DNA of 64,000 bases from Herbaspirillum sp. ST 5-3 (lineage in GTDB: Bacteria; Pseudomonadota; Gammaproteobacteria; Burkholderiales; Burkholderiaceae_D), in NCBI RefSeq assembly GCF_004804275.1, contig NZ_STGI01000009.1, forward strand, positions 62,001 through 126,000, read 5' to 3'. The translations under genes were made by a program, and so were the position numbers. This document shows positions 1 through 9,346 of this stretch, piece after piece. Positions within the stretch are counted from its first letter, which is position 1. Each line of letters starts with the position of its first letter. A model generated the notes under the pieces. That model was not told the origin of the DNA and did no database searches. It was given only the letters and a program-made list of their open reading frames with translations.

Positions 1-1118
1 GCAAAGCGCGTCATGCCGGTCAGGCGGCAGTTGGCGCGGTCGGAAAAATTCAGATACCAGAGATTGCTGATGTAAACGCCGGTGTTCAGTTCATCGAGCA
101 CGCGCGACACCGGCAATGTGCCGCCCTCCAGCCGCAGCGAGGATGCGGACTCGCTGCCATCCGCGCCATTGGTCTCTATCCCGTATTCCTTGGCAGTGCG
201 CGGAGACACCAGGCTGCCAGCCAGGCGGCCATGGTCGAACAGCGCCACTTGCTCCGGCTTGATGAAGCCGTCGCCCTGAAACGCCGGGGCCAGGCCGCCC
301 GCCGTATCCTCCATCAGGTTCACCATGGCATTCAGCGCAACACCTTCATCGCGCATGCGGCGCAAGGGGCTTTGGCGCGTACGCAGCGCCTTCTCGGAGA
401 TGCCGCCCCAGTTCAGCATGCCGATGATTTCGCTCAGCGCCGTCGGCGTGAGATAGGCGCGGTACTCGCCGGGCAGAATGGTGACCGGCTCACGCTGCAG
501 GATATCGAGCTGTTCGAGCGCGTTGCGGAACTTCGCTTCGAAGGCGGCGCTTTCCCATGCGAAGCCTGCGCAGGTCGTCTTCACCGCCTTGTCGCGGCTC
601 TGGTACAGGCTCCAGTCGAGATTGAAGCTGGCGGTTTCATGCCAGTTGCGCTGGCCGAATGCATTGGCGAATCCGCGATAGACCGGCCCGGCCGCGAGTA
701 TGCCGACCAGATCGTGTCCGCGCGCGGCGGTAAGCACTTCGTCCACCATTTCGGCGCTGTCGGGCAGTTGCGATGCGACGATGTGTTCGGTCGAATGCAC
801 CTCGGTGGCAATCAGGAGATGCGGATCTTCCGGCAGGTCCGGCAATTGATCGCGCAGCTTGTCGACCACGTCGGCGAGCTGTGCGCGGTCGGCAGCGAGA
901 TCGCCGGCCAATGACAACGTGACCTCGGCGTGCCGCAGGCCGTCGATCAGGTTGAGCGACAGGTAGATCTGGCGCACATGGCCGGGCTGGCGTATCGCGC
1001 TGCGGTTGAAGCGCACGAAGTCAGAAGCCTCGGCGGAGAACCAGCATTTGTATTGCTCGCCACCTCGGATGCAGGTATCGAGGAAGGCGGCGATGTCGTG
1101 GAAATACTGTCGCATCAT
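1..1118 (-). CDS. TldE/PmbA-family peptidase subunit, C-terminus cut by window edge
   Basis: The minus-strand frame is open from an ATG at 1118 (a second in-frame ATG lies at 1115) to base 1, so the C-terminal end is outside the window. The protein starts MRQYFHDIAAFLDTC and resembles the non-catalytic TldE/PmbA partner of TldD. In this family TldD carries the zinc motif and TldE completes the heterodimer, which degrades or matures unfolded peptides. The start overlaps the stop of the tldD-like gene by an ATGA junction, so the two genes are translationally coupled. The proteins are shorter and more divergent than housekeeping TldD/TldE, so this is probably a secondary pair. Confidence 0.85.
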   Translation of the reverse strand, partial: MMRQYFHDIAAFLDTCIRGGEQYKCWFSAEASDFVRFNRSAIRQPGHVRQIYLSLNLIDGLRHAEVTLSLAGDLAADRAQLADVVDKLRDQLPDLPEDPHLLIATEVHSTEHIVASQLPDSAEMVDEVLTAARGHDLVGILAAGPVYRGFANAFGQRNWHETASFNLDWSLYQSRDKAVKTTCAGFAWESAAFEAKFRNALEQLDILQREPVTILPGEYRAYLTPTALSEIIGMLNWGGISEKALRTRQSPLRRMRDEGVALNAMVNLMEDTAGGLAPAFQGDGFIKPEQVALFDHGRLAGSLVSPRTAKEYGIETNGADGSESASSLRLEGGTLPVSRVLDELNTGVYISNLWYLNFSDRANCRLTGMTRF

Positions 1119-2551
1119 TCGCCTCCGAACACGTCGATGTCGCCGAACAGGCAGGCTGGCGATGCATGGCCGACGCGAATCACCTGCGAGGGTTCGCCCT
1201 TGCCGCAGAACGGCGTTCCCATCACGTTGAAGGTGCTGCCGTCGCCGACGGCCTTGAGCGAGCGCCAGAAGGTGGCCGAGATGCCGCGGTAATTCGGATT
1301 CTTCACGATGCCCTTGAGTTCACCGTCTTCGATCAGTTGGCCGAATTCGCAGCCGAACTGGAACTTGTTGCGCGAATCGTCGATCGACCAGGAGACGTTG
1401 GTGTCCATCAGCACGCCGTACTCGACCGACTTGATCATGCTCTGCAGGCTGGTGTCGCCCGGCTCGATGTTGAGATTGGCCATGCGGTCGATCGGCGGAC
1501 GGTTCCAGTTGCAGGCGCGCGCATTGGCCACGCCCTCGATGCCGGCGCGCGACTGCGAGATGGCGCCGCCGAGCGGCCGTTCGAGAATGCCGTTGCGGAT
1601 CAGATGAGCGCGCTCGGCGGGGCTGCCTTCGTCGTCCCAGAGATAGCTGGCGAATTGCTCCGGGCGCTCCGGATCGTAGGTCACATTCAACAGTTCGGAG
1701 CCGTAGCGGTAATGGCCGAACATGTCGAGCGTGACGAAACTGGTACCGGCGAAATTGCGCTCGTCGCCGAGGATGCGATCAAGTTCGAGCGGATGGCCGA
1801 TCGACTCGTGGATCTGCAGCATCATCTGCTCCGGCATCAGCAGCAGATCCATCGTGCCTTCCGGGCAGTTCGGCGCGGCCAGCAGTGCCAGCGCCTGTTC
1901 GGCCACGCGCTGCCCGGCGCCCTGAAATGCGGCATGCTCCAGTACTTCCAGCCCGCCTTGCCGGCAATAGCCGTTGTACTGTCCGCCGAGGCTACGCGTC
2001 TGCGTGTCGCTGCCATCGTGGGCGGTCACGGCGAGGTTGGGAATCAGGTACTGGAACTGCTGCGACGCTTCGGCACCATCGGCCGTCAGATAGAGCTGCG
2101 AGGTCGTCACGCGCCACAAGGAGGCATACCAGTCGACGACGCGCGCGTCGATGCGGCAGGCGTTCGATTCCTGCATGAGCAGGTCGATCAGCTCGCGGCG
2201 CGACAGGGATTCAGCGTGCGCGACCGTGCCGGCGTAGCTGCCGCGCGGATTCGGCATGAGGATTTTCGCGTAATCGACGACGGAGCGGCCGGCACTCGCG
2301 TCAGCCCAGCGGCGCGCGCGGTCCAGCGCATCCTTCAGGCCGGCGGCGCTCAGATCGCTGGTGGCGGCATAGCCGTAGCCGCCGCCGTGCACCACGGTCA
2401 CCATCGCGCCGCGGTCGATACGTGTGCTGAGCGGCTGCAGGACATCCTGGCGCACCGTCATTTGTTCGCTGCTCTCTTCCACCAGGCGCAGCGAGCAGAA
2501 ATCCACCGCGGGCGCGAGTTGCTGGAACAGGGTTCGGATCGAATCCGGCAA
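1115..2551 (-). CDS. TldD-family zinc metallopeptidase
   Basis: The 478-residue protein contains HESIGH, the HExxxH zinc-binding motif of TldD, near its middle. It is followed by a conserved block with GDERNFAGTSFV. TldD with TldE forms a cytoplasmic protease that threads unfolded peptides. The best start is TTG at 2551: AGAGG lies at a suitable distance upstream and no ATG fits. It is the first gene of a two-gene operon with the TldE-like gene and is divergent from a gamma-glutamyltranspeptidase-like gene, about 245 bp away. Family assignment is firm; the substrate is unknown. Confidence 0.9.
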   Translation of the reverse strand: MPDSIRTLFQQLAPAVDFCSLRLVEESSEQMTVRQDVLQPLSTRIDRGAMVTVVHGGGYGYAATSDLSAAGLKDALDRARRWADASAGRSVVDYAKILMPNPRGSYAGTVAHAESLSRRELIDLLMQESNACRIDARVVDWYASLWRVTTSQLYLTADGAEASQQFQYLIPNLAVTAHDGSDTQTRSLGGQYNGYCRQGGLEVLEHAAFQGAGQRVAEQALALLAAPNCPEGTMDLLLMPEQMMLQIHESIGHPLELDRILGDERNFAGTSFVTLDMFGHYRYGSELLNVTYDPERPEQFASYLWDDEGSPAERAHLIRNGILERPLGGAISQSRAGIEGVANARACNWNRPPIDRMANLNIEPGDTSLQSMIKSVEYGVLMDTNVSWSIDDSRNKFQFGCEFGQLIEDGELKGIVKNPNYRGISATFWRSLKAVGDGSTFNVMGTPFCGKGEPSQVIRVGHASPACLFGDIDVFGGE

Positions 2552-2796
2552 GGTTCACCTCTTCAAAACAGGGACAATCAAGAACAGTATGAGGACTGAA
2601 TTTCCGGCAGATCGTTCATTGTCGGACGGCATTTTTTTATCGTGCAGGCAGCAAAAGCATTGTCGGTTATTCAATCAATGGCATCTTTACGGGATGACGT
2701 TTTCATTAAAGAAATCAATACCAGCGGCCGGATTGCCACGTAAAATGGCTCGGCTGCATTGCGTCACCGGTCAAATTCCAATGAAAGCCAAACGCC

Positions 2797-4395
2797 ATGA
2801 CGACATTCAAGTGGACCAACCCCTATCCTAGCGTGCGTGTTCCCTTGTTTGCCCGTAATGTCGTGGCAACTTCCCAACCGCTCGCGGCGCAGGCCGGATT
2901 GCGCATGCTGCTGCGAGGCGGCAATGCCGTCGACGCCGCCATCGCCGCCGCCGCCGCGCTCACCGTGGTCGAGCCGGTTTCCTGCGGACTCGGTGGCGAT
3001 GCCTTCGCCATCCTGTGGGACGGCAGCCAGCTCCACGGCTTGAATTCTTCCGGCCCGGCCCCCGCCGCGTGGACGCCCGCCTATTTTGCAAGAAAACACA
3101 GCGGCAAAATTCCGCAGCGCGGCTGGGATGCGGTCACTGTGCCGGGCATGGTGGCGGCCTGGGTGGAGATGTCGGAGCGCTTCGGCAAACTGCCCTTCCT
3201 CGACCTGTTCGAACCGGCCGTCGACCTGGCCGAGCGCGGTTTCATGGTCTCGCCCATTGTCCAGCATAAATGGGCCGCGGCGATACCGCTCCTGAAGGAC
3301 CAACCCGGATTCGCGCGCGCCTTCATGCCGCACCGGCGGGCGCCGAAAGTCGGCGAACAATTCGTGTTTGCGGACGCCGCCCACACGCTTACCCGCATCG
3401 GCGAGACGCATGGCGAAGCCTTTTATCGCGGCGAACTGGCCGAAGCCATGGTACAGCACGCGCATCTGCATGGCGGCGCCATGACGCTCGACGATCTCGA
3501 CGGCTTCCGGCCGGAATGGGTGACGCCGATCCAGAAGGATTTTGCCGGTTACACCTTGCACGAAATCCCGCCCAACGGCCAGGGGATCGCCGCACTGATC
3601 GCGCTCGGCATCGTCGACAAGCTCGATATCAAGCGTTATCCGGTCGATTCCGCCGACAGCCATCATCTGATGATCGAGGCGATGAAGCTGGCCTTCGCCG
3701 ACACCTACCGCTGGGTGGCCGACAGCCACGCGATGACCAAGGTCAGCGCCGAAGACATGCTGAACGATGCCTACCTCGGGGAACGCGCGAAGATGATCGA
3801 CATGCGCCATGCGACCGATTTCAAGCATGGCACGCCGCCCAAGGGCGGCACGGTCTACCTCAGCGTGGCGGATGAGCAAGGCATGATGGTGAGTTTCATC
3901 CAGTCCAACTACATGGGTTTCGGCTCCGGCGTGGTGGTTCCGGAAACCGGCATCAGCCTGCAGAACCGCGGCTATGGCTTCAGTCTTGACCCGAAGCATC
4001 CGAACTGCGTCGCGCCGGGCAAGCGCCCCTTCCATACCATCATCCCCGGTTTCGTCACCAGGGACGGCGAGCCGCAAATGAGCTTCGGCGTCATGGGTGG
4101 CAACATGCAGCCGCAAGGCCATCTGCAGACCCTGGTGCGCATGCTGGCGTATGGCCAGCAGCCGCAGGCGGCCTGCGATGCCCCGCGCTGGCGGGTGACC
4201 AACAGTATGTCGGTTGACATCGAGCACACGATGCCGGCCGACGTCATCAATGAGCTGGCGGCACGCGGGCATCGCGTCGAAAGCGTTGCCGACAGTTATA
4301 TGGATTTCGGCGCCGGCCAGTTCGTGTGGAAAACCGCAAATGGCTATATTGCCGCCAGCGATCCGCGACGGGACGGGCAGGCGGTCGGCTTCTGA
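2797..4395 (+). CDS. Gamma-glutamyltranspeptidase-family Ntn hydrolase
   Basis: This 532-residue protein has the GGT-family layout. The N-terminal half includes GGNAVDAAIAAAAALTVVEP and GLGGDAF. The presumed self-cleavage nucleophile is Thr352 in KGGTVYLSVAD. The small subunit follows, with GVMGGNMQPQGHLQ. Enzymes of this type hydrolyse gamma-glutamyl or related acyl amides after autoproteolysis. There is no signal peptide, so unlike classic periplasmic GGT it should be cytoplasmic, closer to YwrD-type or acylase-like members. The ribosome-binding site is weak. It is transcribed away from the tldD-like gene. Substrate is not predictable. Confidence 0.9.
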   Translation: MTTFKWTNPYPSVRVPLFARNVVATSQPLAAQAGLRMLLRGGNAVDAAIAAAAALTVVEPVSCGLGGDAFAILWDGSQLHGLNSSGPAPAAWTPAYFARKHSGKIPQRGWDAVTVPGMVAAWVEMSERFGKLPFLDLFEPAVDLAERGFMVSPIVQHKWAAAIPLLKDQPGFARAFMPHRRAPKVGEQFVFADAAHTLTRIGETHGEAFYRGELAEAMVQHAHLHGGAMTLDDLDGFRPEWVTPIQKDFAGYTLHEIPPNGQGIAALIALGIVDKLDIKRYPVDSADSHHLMIEAMKLAFADTYRWVADSHAMTKVSAEDMLNDAYLGERAKMIDMRHATDFKHGTPPKGGTVYLSVADEQGMMVSFIQSNYMGFGSGVVVPETGISLQNRGYGFSLDPKHPNCVAPGKRPFHTIIPGFVTRDGEPQMSFGVMGGNMQPQGHLQTLVRMLAYGQQPQAACDAPRWRVTNSMSVDIEHTMPADVINELAARGHRVESVADSYMDFGAGQFVWKTANGYIAASDPRRDGQAVGF

Positions 4396-4520
4396 ACACC
4401 GTTTACTCCTGAAATTCCGAGCTTCACTCCTTCAAGGCGGCGCCTCGTCGCAGCGCGCTATCGTTTGCGCCGGCGCTTTCCCATAATGCCTCCAACAGTT
4501 CGATTTCTCAGGAGTGCATC

Positions 4521-4901
4521 ATGGAATTTACGCCTGTCATCCTCATCCACGTGCTGACCGCCACCGGCGCCATCGCGATCGGCGGCCTCACCTTCACGCT
4601 GAAAAAGGGCACGCCCCTGCATCGCCTGTTCGGCCGGCTGTGGGTGGGCCTGATGCTGAGTGCGGCGCTGGTGTCCTTCGGCATCCAGAACAGCGGGCAC
4701 TTTTCCTGGATCCACCTGCTTTCCATATTTACGCTGGTGTCGGTCAGCGCAGCCGTCTATGCCGCAGTGAAGGGACGCATCGATGTGCATCGGCGCGGCA
4801 TGACGCATGCCTACATCGCGCTGCTGGTTGCGGGCGCATTCACCTTTCTGCCGCAACGCCGGCTCGGGCATCTGCTCTGGCAAGCCGTTGGCCTGACCTG
4901 A
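4521..4901 (+). CDS. DUF2306 membrane protein
   Basis: A 126-residue protein with about four hydrophobic segments and the DUF2306 pattern: KKGTPLHRLFGRLWV, a central IHLLSIFTLVS, and HRRGMTHAYIALLVAGAFTFLP near the end. The function of DUF2306 is unknown; members are inner-membrane proteins. A good Shine-Dalgarno (CAGGAG, 4509-4514) precedes the ATG. It is the first gene of a tight cluster leading into a two-component system, so a signalling or envelope role is possible but unproven. Confidence 0.8.
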   Translation: MEFTPVILIHVLTATGAIAIGGLTFTLKKGTPLHRLFGRLWVGLMLSAALVSFGIQNSGHFSWIHLLSIFTLVSVSAAVYAAVKGRIDVHRRGMTHAYIALLVAGAFTFLPQRRLGHLLWQAVGLT

Positions 4902-4925
4902 AACAGATTTTTCGAGGAGATCATC

Positions 4926-5195
4926 GTGCAAAATTCCAACGCCTATCGAGACGCCAAGCGCTCCGTTGAACGCAAGATCGGCTTGACCATCCATGCCGCC
5001 GTGTTCGTCGCCGTCAATACCGGTCTGTTCCTGCTGAACCTGTTCTTTCTGCCGGGCAGGTTGTGGGTGGTCTGGCCGCTGTTCGGCTGGGGAATCGGGT
5101 TACTATTCCATGCTTGCGCGGTCCTGCTCAAAGGATCGCACGCCGGCTGGAAACAACGCATGATTGAAAACGAACTGAAAAAGCACGCGCGATAG
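4926..5195 (+). CDS. 2TM-domain small membrane protein
   Basis: An 89-residue protein with two transmembrane helices separated by a short loop (LPGRLW) and charged ends, the pattern of the '2TM domain' family. Such domains are often encoded beside, or fused to, LytS/LytTR-type signalling genes, and here the next gene is such a kinase, 5 bp downstream. Translation probably starts at GTG 4926, preceded by GAGGAGA. A role as an accessory sensor or anchor for the kinase is an inference from position. Confidence 0.75.
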   Translation: MQNSNAYRDAKRSVERKIGLTIHAAVFVAVNTGLFLLNLFFLPGRLWVVWPLFGWGIGLLFHACAVLLKGSHAGWKQRMIENELKKHAR

Positions 5196-5200
5196 AAAAT

Positions 5201-6277
5201 ATGCTTCAGGCCAATCCGCCCCTCCGCCATCCCTACCCGCGCTTGCGCCGCTTTGCGGCCGACCTCGCGATCACGCAGGTATTCAATGTCATGATCGCGG
5301 TATTGATCACCTATGTCGTGCAGGCCGGCGATTCCTTTTTCGTCAACCTGGTGGTGTCGATATGCATTGGAACATTGACCGTCACCTTCATTGACAGCGT
5401 ACGCCTGGCCCTGTGGAGCGAGGGCCGGCCGCCGAAACTGCCCTTCATCGTATTGATTATCCTGTCCTATCTTGCAGCCCAGTATCTGGGCTACAGGATG
5501 GCGTCGCTCCTGCTGGATATCCCGATGGCGGCCTTTGAAGCGGCACGGATGCGTCATGGCACAGGGATGATGATCGGCGGCGGCGCAACGTTCATGTTCA
5601 TCATTTGGTTTTTCTGGAGCCGCGAGCGCATCGCCTACCTGACGGCGGCAAGCGAAGCGGAAAAAGCGCGCGCCGCCGCTATCGAAAAACAGGCGATGCA
5701 GGCGCAACTGCAAATGCTGCAGGCGCAGATCGAACCGCACATGCTGTTCAATACGCTGGCCAACCTGCAGGGACTGATCGCGGTCGATGCGCAGCGCGCG
5801 CAGCACATGCTCGACCAGCTGATTCAGTATCTGCGCGCCACGCTGTCGGCATCGCGTTCCGAAAAGACCACGCTGGCGCAGGAGTTTTCCCTGCTGGACG
5901 CCTACCTCGGACTGATGAAGGTGCGCATGGGTTCGCGGCTGTCGTATGCGCTCCATCTGTCGGAGGATCTGCGCGACACGATGGTGCCGCCGATGCTGCT
6001 GCAACCGCTGGTCGAAAACGCGATCAAGCATGGACTCGAACCCAAAGTGGATGGCGGCCATATCGACGTGAAAGCGGTGCGGGATGGCGAACGGCTGACG
6101 CTGACCGTCGCCGACACCGGCCTGGGCCTTAAAGCCGCTGCCCATTCATCCGGCACACGCGTGGGCGTGGCCAACATCCGCGAACGCCTGCAAGTGCTGT
6201 ACGGCGAGCAGGCGGCTTTCTCATTGACTCCCAACACGCCGTCCGGCGTCATTGCGAACATCACACTTCCACTATGA
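5201..6277 (+). CDS. LytS/YehU-type sensor histidine kinase
   Basis: A 358-residue membrane kinase. Several N-terminal hydrophobic helices (about residues 20-150) are followed by a short coiled segment and a His_kinase domain with the phospho-acceptor His180 in QIEPHMLFNTLANLQG. The ATPase domain follows, with LVENAIKHG (N box) and VADTGLGL. No PAS or large extracellular sensor is present, so the membrane part or the neighbouring 2TM protein must sense. Its stop overlaps the start of the response regulator (ATGA), showing translational coupling. Confidence 0.92.
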   Translation: MLQANPPLRHPYPRLRRFAADLAITQVFNVMIAVLITYVVQAGDSFFVNLVVSICIGTLTVTFIDSVRLALWSEGRPPKLPFIVLIILSYLAAQYLGYRMASLLLDIPMAAFEAARMRHGTGMMIGGGATFMFIIWFFWSRERIAYLTAASEAEKARAAAIEKQAMQAQLQMLQAQIEPHMLFNTLANLQGLIAVDAQRAQHMLDQLIQYLRATLSASRSEKTTLAQEFSLLDAYLGLMKVRMGSRLSYALHLSEDLRDTMVPPMLLQPLVENAIKHGLEPKVDGGHIDVKAVRDGERLTLTVADTGLGLKAAAHSSGTRVGVANIRERLQVLYGEQAAFSLTPNTPSGVIANITLPL

Positions 6278-7065
6278 CGACACTCCGCGCCATCGTCGCA
6301 GAAGACGAACCCATTCTTGCCTACACGCTTGTGCAAACGCTGCAACGGCTCTGGCCGGAACTGCAGATCGGCAGCGTCGTGGAAAACGGTGCCGCCGCGG
6401 TGCAGGAAGCGCTGGCCCAGCGCCCCGATGTGCTCTTCCTCGACATCAAGATGCCCGGCAAGACCGGCCTGGAAGCCGCGCAGGAACTGGCCGAGGACTG
6501 GCCCGACGACCGGCCCTTCCCGCTCGTGGTGTTCGTCACCGCCTACGATGAATATGCCTTGCAGGCATTCGAGCAGGCCGCGGCCGACTATGTGCTGAAA
6601 CCGATCAGCGATGCCCGCATGGAAAAGACTGTCGAACGTCTGAAAGCGCGGCTGGCGCAGCACCAGGAGCGCAGTCACGAACTGGAGCGCATCGTCGGCC
6701 AGCTGCGCGCGCTGGTGCCCTCCGCACCGGTCGAGTCCGAACGCCTGAGCATCATCCGCGCCGCGATCGGCAACCAGATCCGCATGATTCCGGTGGCCGA
6801 CGTGGTGTATTTCGAGGCCACCGACAAATACGTGAATGTCGTGACGGCCGACAGCGAATCCCTGATCCGCACCAGCCTGAAGGAATTGCTGCCGCAGCTC
6901 GACGGCAACCAGTTCTGGCAAATCCATCGCGGCACCATCGTCAATGCCAATCACATCCAGGCGGCGATTCGCGATGACAGCGGCAAGCTGTCAGTCAAGC
7001 TGCGCGGACGCAGTGAAAGCCTCACTGTAAGCAGGGTTTTCGCGCACCTGTTCAAGCAGATGTAA
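6274..7065 (+). CDS. LytTR-family response regulator
   Basis: A 263-residue regulator. The N-terminal receiver has the acidic pair E10/D11, phospho-acceptor Asp57 in LFLDIKMPG, and the switch/lysine region FVTAYDEYALQAFEQ...LKPI. A linker follows, then a C-terminal LytTR DNA-binding domain (about 160-263) with VVYFEATDKYVNV and FWQIHRGTIVNANHI. It is the partner of the overlapping upstream kinase. LytTR proteins bind direct-repeat sites in promoters; the target here is unknown. Confidence 0.93.
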   Translation: MTTLRAIVAEDEPILAYTLVQTLQRLWPELQIGSVVENGAAAVQEALAQRPDVLFLDIKMPGKTGLEAAQELAEDWPDDRPFPLVVFVTAYDEYALQAFEQAAADYVLKPISDARMEKTVERLKARLAQHQERSHELERIVGQLRALVPSAPVESERLSIIRAAIGNQIRMIPVADVVYFEATDKYVNVVTADSESLIRTSLKELLPQLDGNQFWQIHRGTIVNANHIQAAIRDDSGKLSVKLRGRSESLTVSRVFAHLFKQM

Positions 7066-7111
7066 TTGCTTTGCATCAAGGATTGCCGACGTTTTTATCG
7101 TTAATATTGCC

Positions 7112-7132
7112 ATGAAGCAATTTTTGCTTCAT
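7112..7132. promoter_or_regulatory. Perfect 9-bp inverted repeat downstream of the LytTR operon
   Basis: ATGAAGCAA and TTGCTTCAT flank a TTT spacer. The site lies 46 bp after the response-regulator stop and about 130 bp before the chemoreceptor start. It could be a weak terminator hairpin (no long T-run follows) or an operator for the chemoreceptor gene. Confidence 0.4.
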
Positions 7133-7265
7133 AACGATTGCTCGCGGTATCGAAACCTCGTCTCACTCCCTCGACAGATCAAGCCTGTCGTGCAGCCAGA
7201 CAGAACCTCCCCTCGGTCGCAGAAAGCGTGTCGGGCAATCAACTTGACCACAGAAAGATGATTGC

Positions 7266-9332
7266 ATGACCGCGCTCCTGAACCGACTTTTCCTCTGGCA
7301 GAAATTTGCGCTGCTTTCCCTGTTTGGCGTGATCCTGGTATCCGTGCCGCTCGCGCTATACATCCATGAATCGAACAAGGCCGTGACAGTCGCATCGACC
7401 GAAGCGCGCGGTATCCGTCCGGTGCGCAGCATGCTGAGCGTGGTCCGGCTGGTCCAGCAGCACCGCGGTCTTTCCGCGATGGTATTGAACGGCAACGACA
7501 GCGCGCAGGCGCAACGCAGCGCGAAGCAGGAAGAAGCCGACAAGGCCTTCGCGGAAATGGATGCGGCGGCGAGCAGGCTTGGCGACAGCACGGTCCTCTC
7601 TGCGTGGAATGAGGCCAGGGAGCGCTGGACGACACTGTCGGGAAAGGTTGCCAAGCGCAGCCTCAGCGGCAGCGACAGTTTTGCCGAACACACCGCCCTG
7701 ATTGCCCAACTCTTGAAGATCAACGAACGCATCGTCGATCACTTCGGGCTCAGCCTCGATGCGGATGCCGACAGCCACTACCTGGTCGACGTGGCGCTCG
7801 TCCAGTCGCCGGCACTGATGGAAACCCTGGGCCGCATGCGCGCCCGCGGCTCCGCTGTGCTCACCGCGAAGGCATCGACACTGGAGGAACGCGCGGCAAT
7901 GGCGGCGCTCATCGACAAGGCCAATGAGCGTTTGGATGGCATCAAGAGTTCGCTGGAAAAATCGATCGCGTCGAACCGCTCGATTCAGGAAAAACTGGCC
8001 ACGGCATTGCAAGGCGCCGCGAGCAAAGGCAGCGAGGTATTGCAGCTGACCAGCGAACAGGTCGTGAAGCCGGAAGCGTTTGCCTACGCCGGTTCGGACT
8101 ACTACACGAAGATGACCGCGGCCATCGATGAGCAAGTGCAGTTTTATGATGTTGCGATCGCCGCGCTCGACGACATCCTGCACCACCGCGCGTCAAGGCT
8201 CACGTTCACGACCTACGCCCTGATCGGTACCATTCTCGCGATTGCCCTGCTGGCGGGCGTCGTCGGCTACCTGATCATCCGCTCCATCAGCCTGCCGATA
8301 CGCGAAGCGGTTGCCGTCGCAAAGCGGGTAGCATCGGGCGACCTGAGCACGCGCATCGAGGTCAAGTCGCGGAATGAAACAGGACAACTGCTGCAGGCAT
8401 TGAAGGAAATGAACGTCGGCCTGGCGAACATCGTCACCCGGGTACGTTCGGGCACCGACACCATCGCCACCGCGTCATCCCAGATCGCCGCCGGCAACCT
8501 CGACCTGTCCTCGCGCACCGAGCAGCAGGCCAGCTCGCTGGAAGAAACCGCGTCGTCGATGGAAGAGCTCACCAGCACCGTCAAGCAGAACGCCGACAAT
8601 GCGCGCCAGGCCAACCAGCTGGCGCAGTCCGCTTCGGACATCGCCGGCAAGGGCGGCGTCATGGTGGCGGATGTGGTCGCGACCATGGGCTCGATCAACG
8701 CGTCCTCAAAGAAGATCGTCGACATCATCGGCGTCATCGACAGCATCGCCTTCCAGACCAACATCCTCGCATTGAATGCCGCAGTCGAGGCAGCGCGCGC
8801 CGGTGAACAGGGACGCGGCTTCGCGGTCGTCGCCACCGAAGTCCGCAATCTCGCGCAACGCTCCGCCAGCGCCGCGAAGGAAATCAAGGTGCTGATCAAC
8901 GACTCGGTCGATCAGGTCGGCATCGGCACCCGCCTGGTCAATCAGGCCGGCGACACGATGAATGACATCGTCACCAGCATCAAGCATGTTTCTGACATCA
9001 TTGCGGAAATCACCGCCGCCAGCAACGAGCAAAGCACCGGCATTGAACACGTTAACGAAGCTATCGTGCAAATGGACCAGACCACGCAGCAGAATGCCGC
9101 ACTGGTGGAAGAAGCCGCCGCGGCTGCGGACGCGTTACGGGATCAGGCGCACAGCCTGGCGCAGGTGGTTGGCATGTTCCGCCTGAGCGAGTCGCGGTTC
9201 GACGTTGTCCACAATGTCACGGACCTGCCTTCGCATGCGGAAGGGAATGCGCCTGCGACGCAGCGCGTAACGAGTCAGGCCGGCAATCGTCGCATCGGAC
9301 ATACCGCACCGGTGAAGCGCATCGCAGCCTGA
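7266..9332 (+). CDS. Methyl-accepting chemotaxis protein
   Basis: A 688-residue chemoreceptor: TM1 at about 12-32, a periplasmic helical domain to about 310, TM2 near 315-337, HAMP, then the signalling domain. The hairpin tip (about 490-530) has the invariant IDSIAFQTNILALNAAVEAA and GRGFAVVATEVRNLAQRSA. The C-terminus (VKRIAA) lacks a CheR-tether pentapeptide such as NWETF, so methylation enzymes must be recruited by other receptors. The periplasmic part resembles helical nitrate/nitrite-sensor-like domains (QQHRGLSAMVLNG), but the ligand is unknown. Confidence 0.95.
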   Translation: MTALLNRLFLWQKFALLSLFGVILVSVPLALYIHESNKAVTVASTEARGIRPVRSMLSVVRLVQQHRGLSAMVLNGNDSAQAQRSAKQEEADKAFAEMDAAASRLGDSTVLSAWNEARERWTTLSGKVAKRSLSGSDSFAEHTALIAQLLKINERIVDHFGLSLDADADSHYLVDVALVQSPALMETLGRMRARGSAVLTAKASTLEERAAMAALIDKANERLDGIKSSLEKSIASNRSIQEKLATALQGAASKGSEVLQLTSEQVVKPEAFAYAGSDYYTKMTAAIDEQVQFYDVAIAALDDILHHRASRLTFTTYALIGTILAIALLAGVVGYLIIRSISLPIREAVAVAKRVASGDLSTRIEVKSRNETGQLLQALKEMNVGLANIVTRVRSGTDTIATASSQIAAGNLDLSSRTEQQASSLEETASSMEELTSTVKQNADNARQANQLAQSASDIAGKGGVMVADVVATMGSINASSKKIVDIIGVIDSIAFQTNILALNAAVEAARAGEQGRGFAVVATEVRNLAQRSASAAKEIKVLINDSVDQVGIGTRLVNQAGDTMNDIVTSIKHVSDIIAEITAASNEQSTGIEHVNEAIVQMDQTTQQNAALVEEAAAAADALRDQAHSLAQVVGMFRLSESRFDVVHNVTDLPSHAEGNAPATQRVTSQAGNRRIGHTAPVKRIAA

Positions 9333-9346
9333 ACAGGTTCTTGGAA

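Noticed and set aside
2764-4272. 502-codon minus frame over the GGT-like gene
   Set aside because: Opposite strand shows a complete GGT fold; this frame is His/Arg-rich without motifs.
4943-6145. 400-codon minus frame over the 2TM and kinase genes
   Set aside because: Shadow of well-supported genes on the plus strand.
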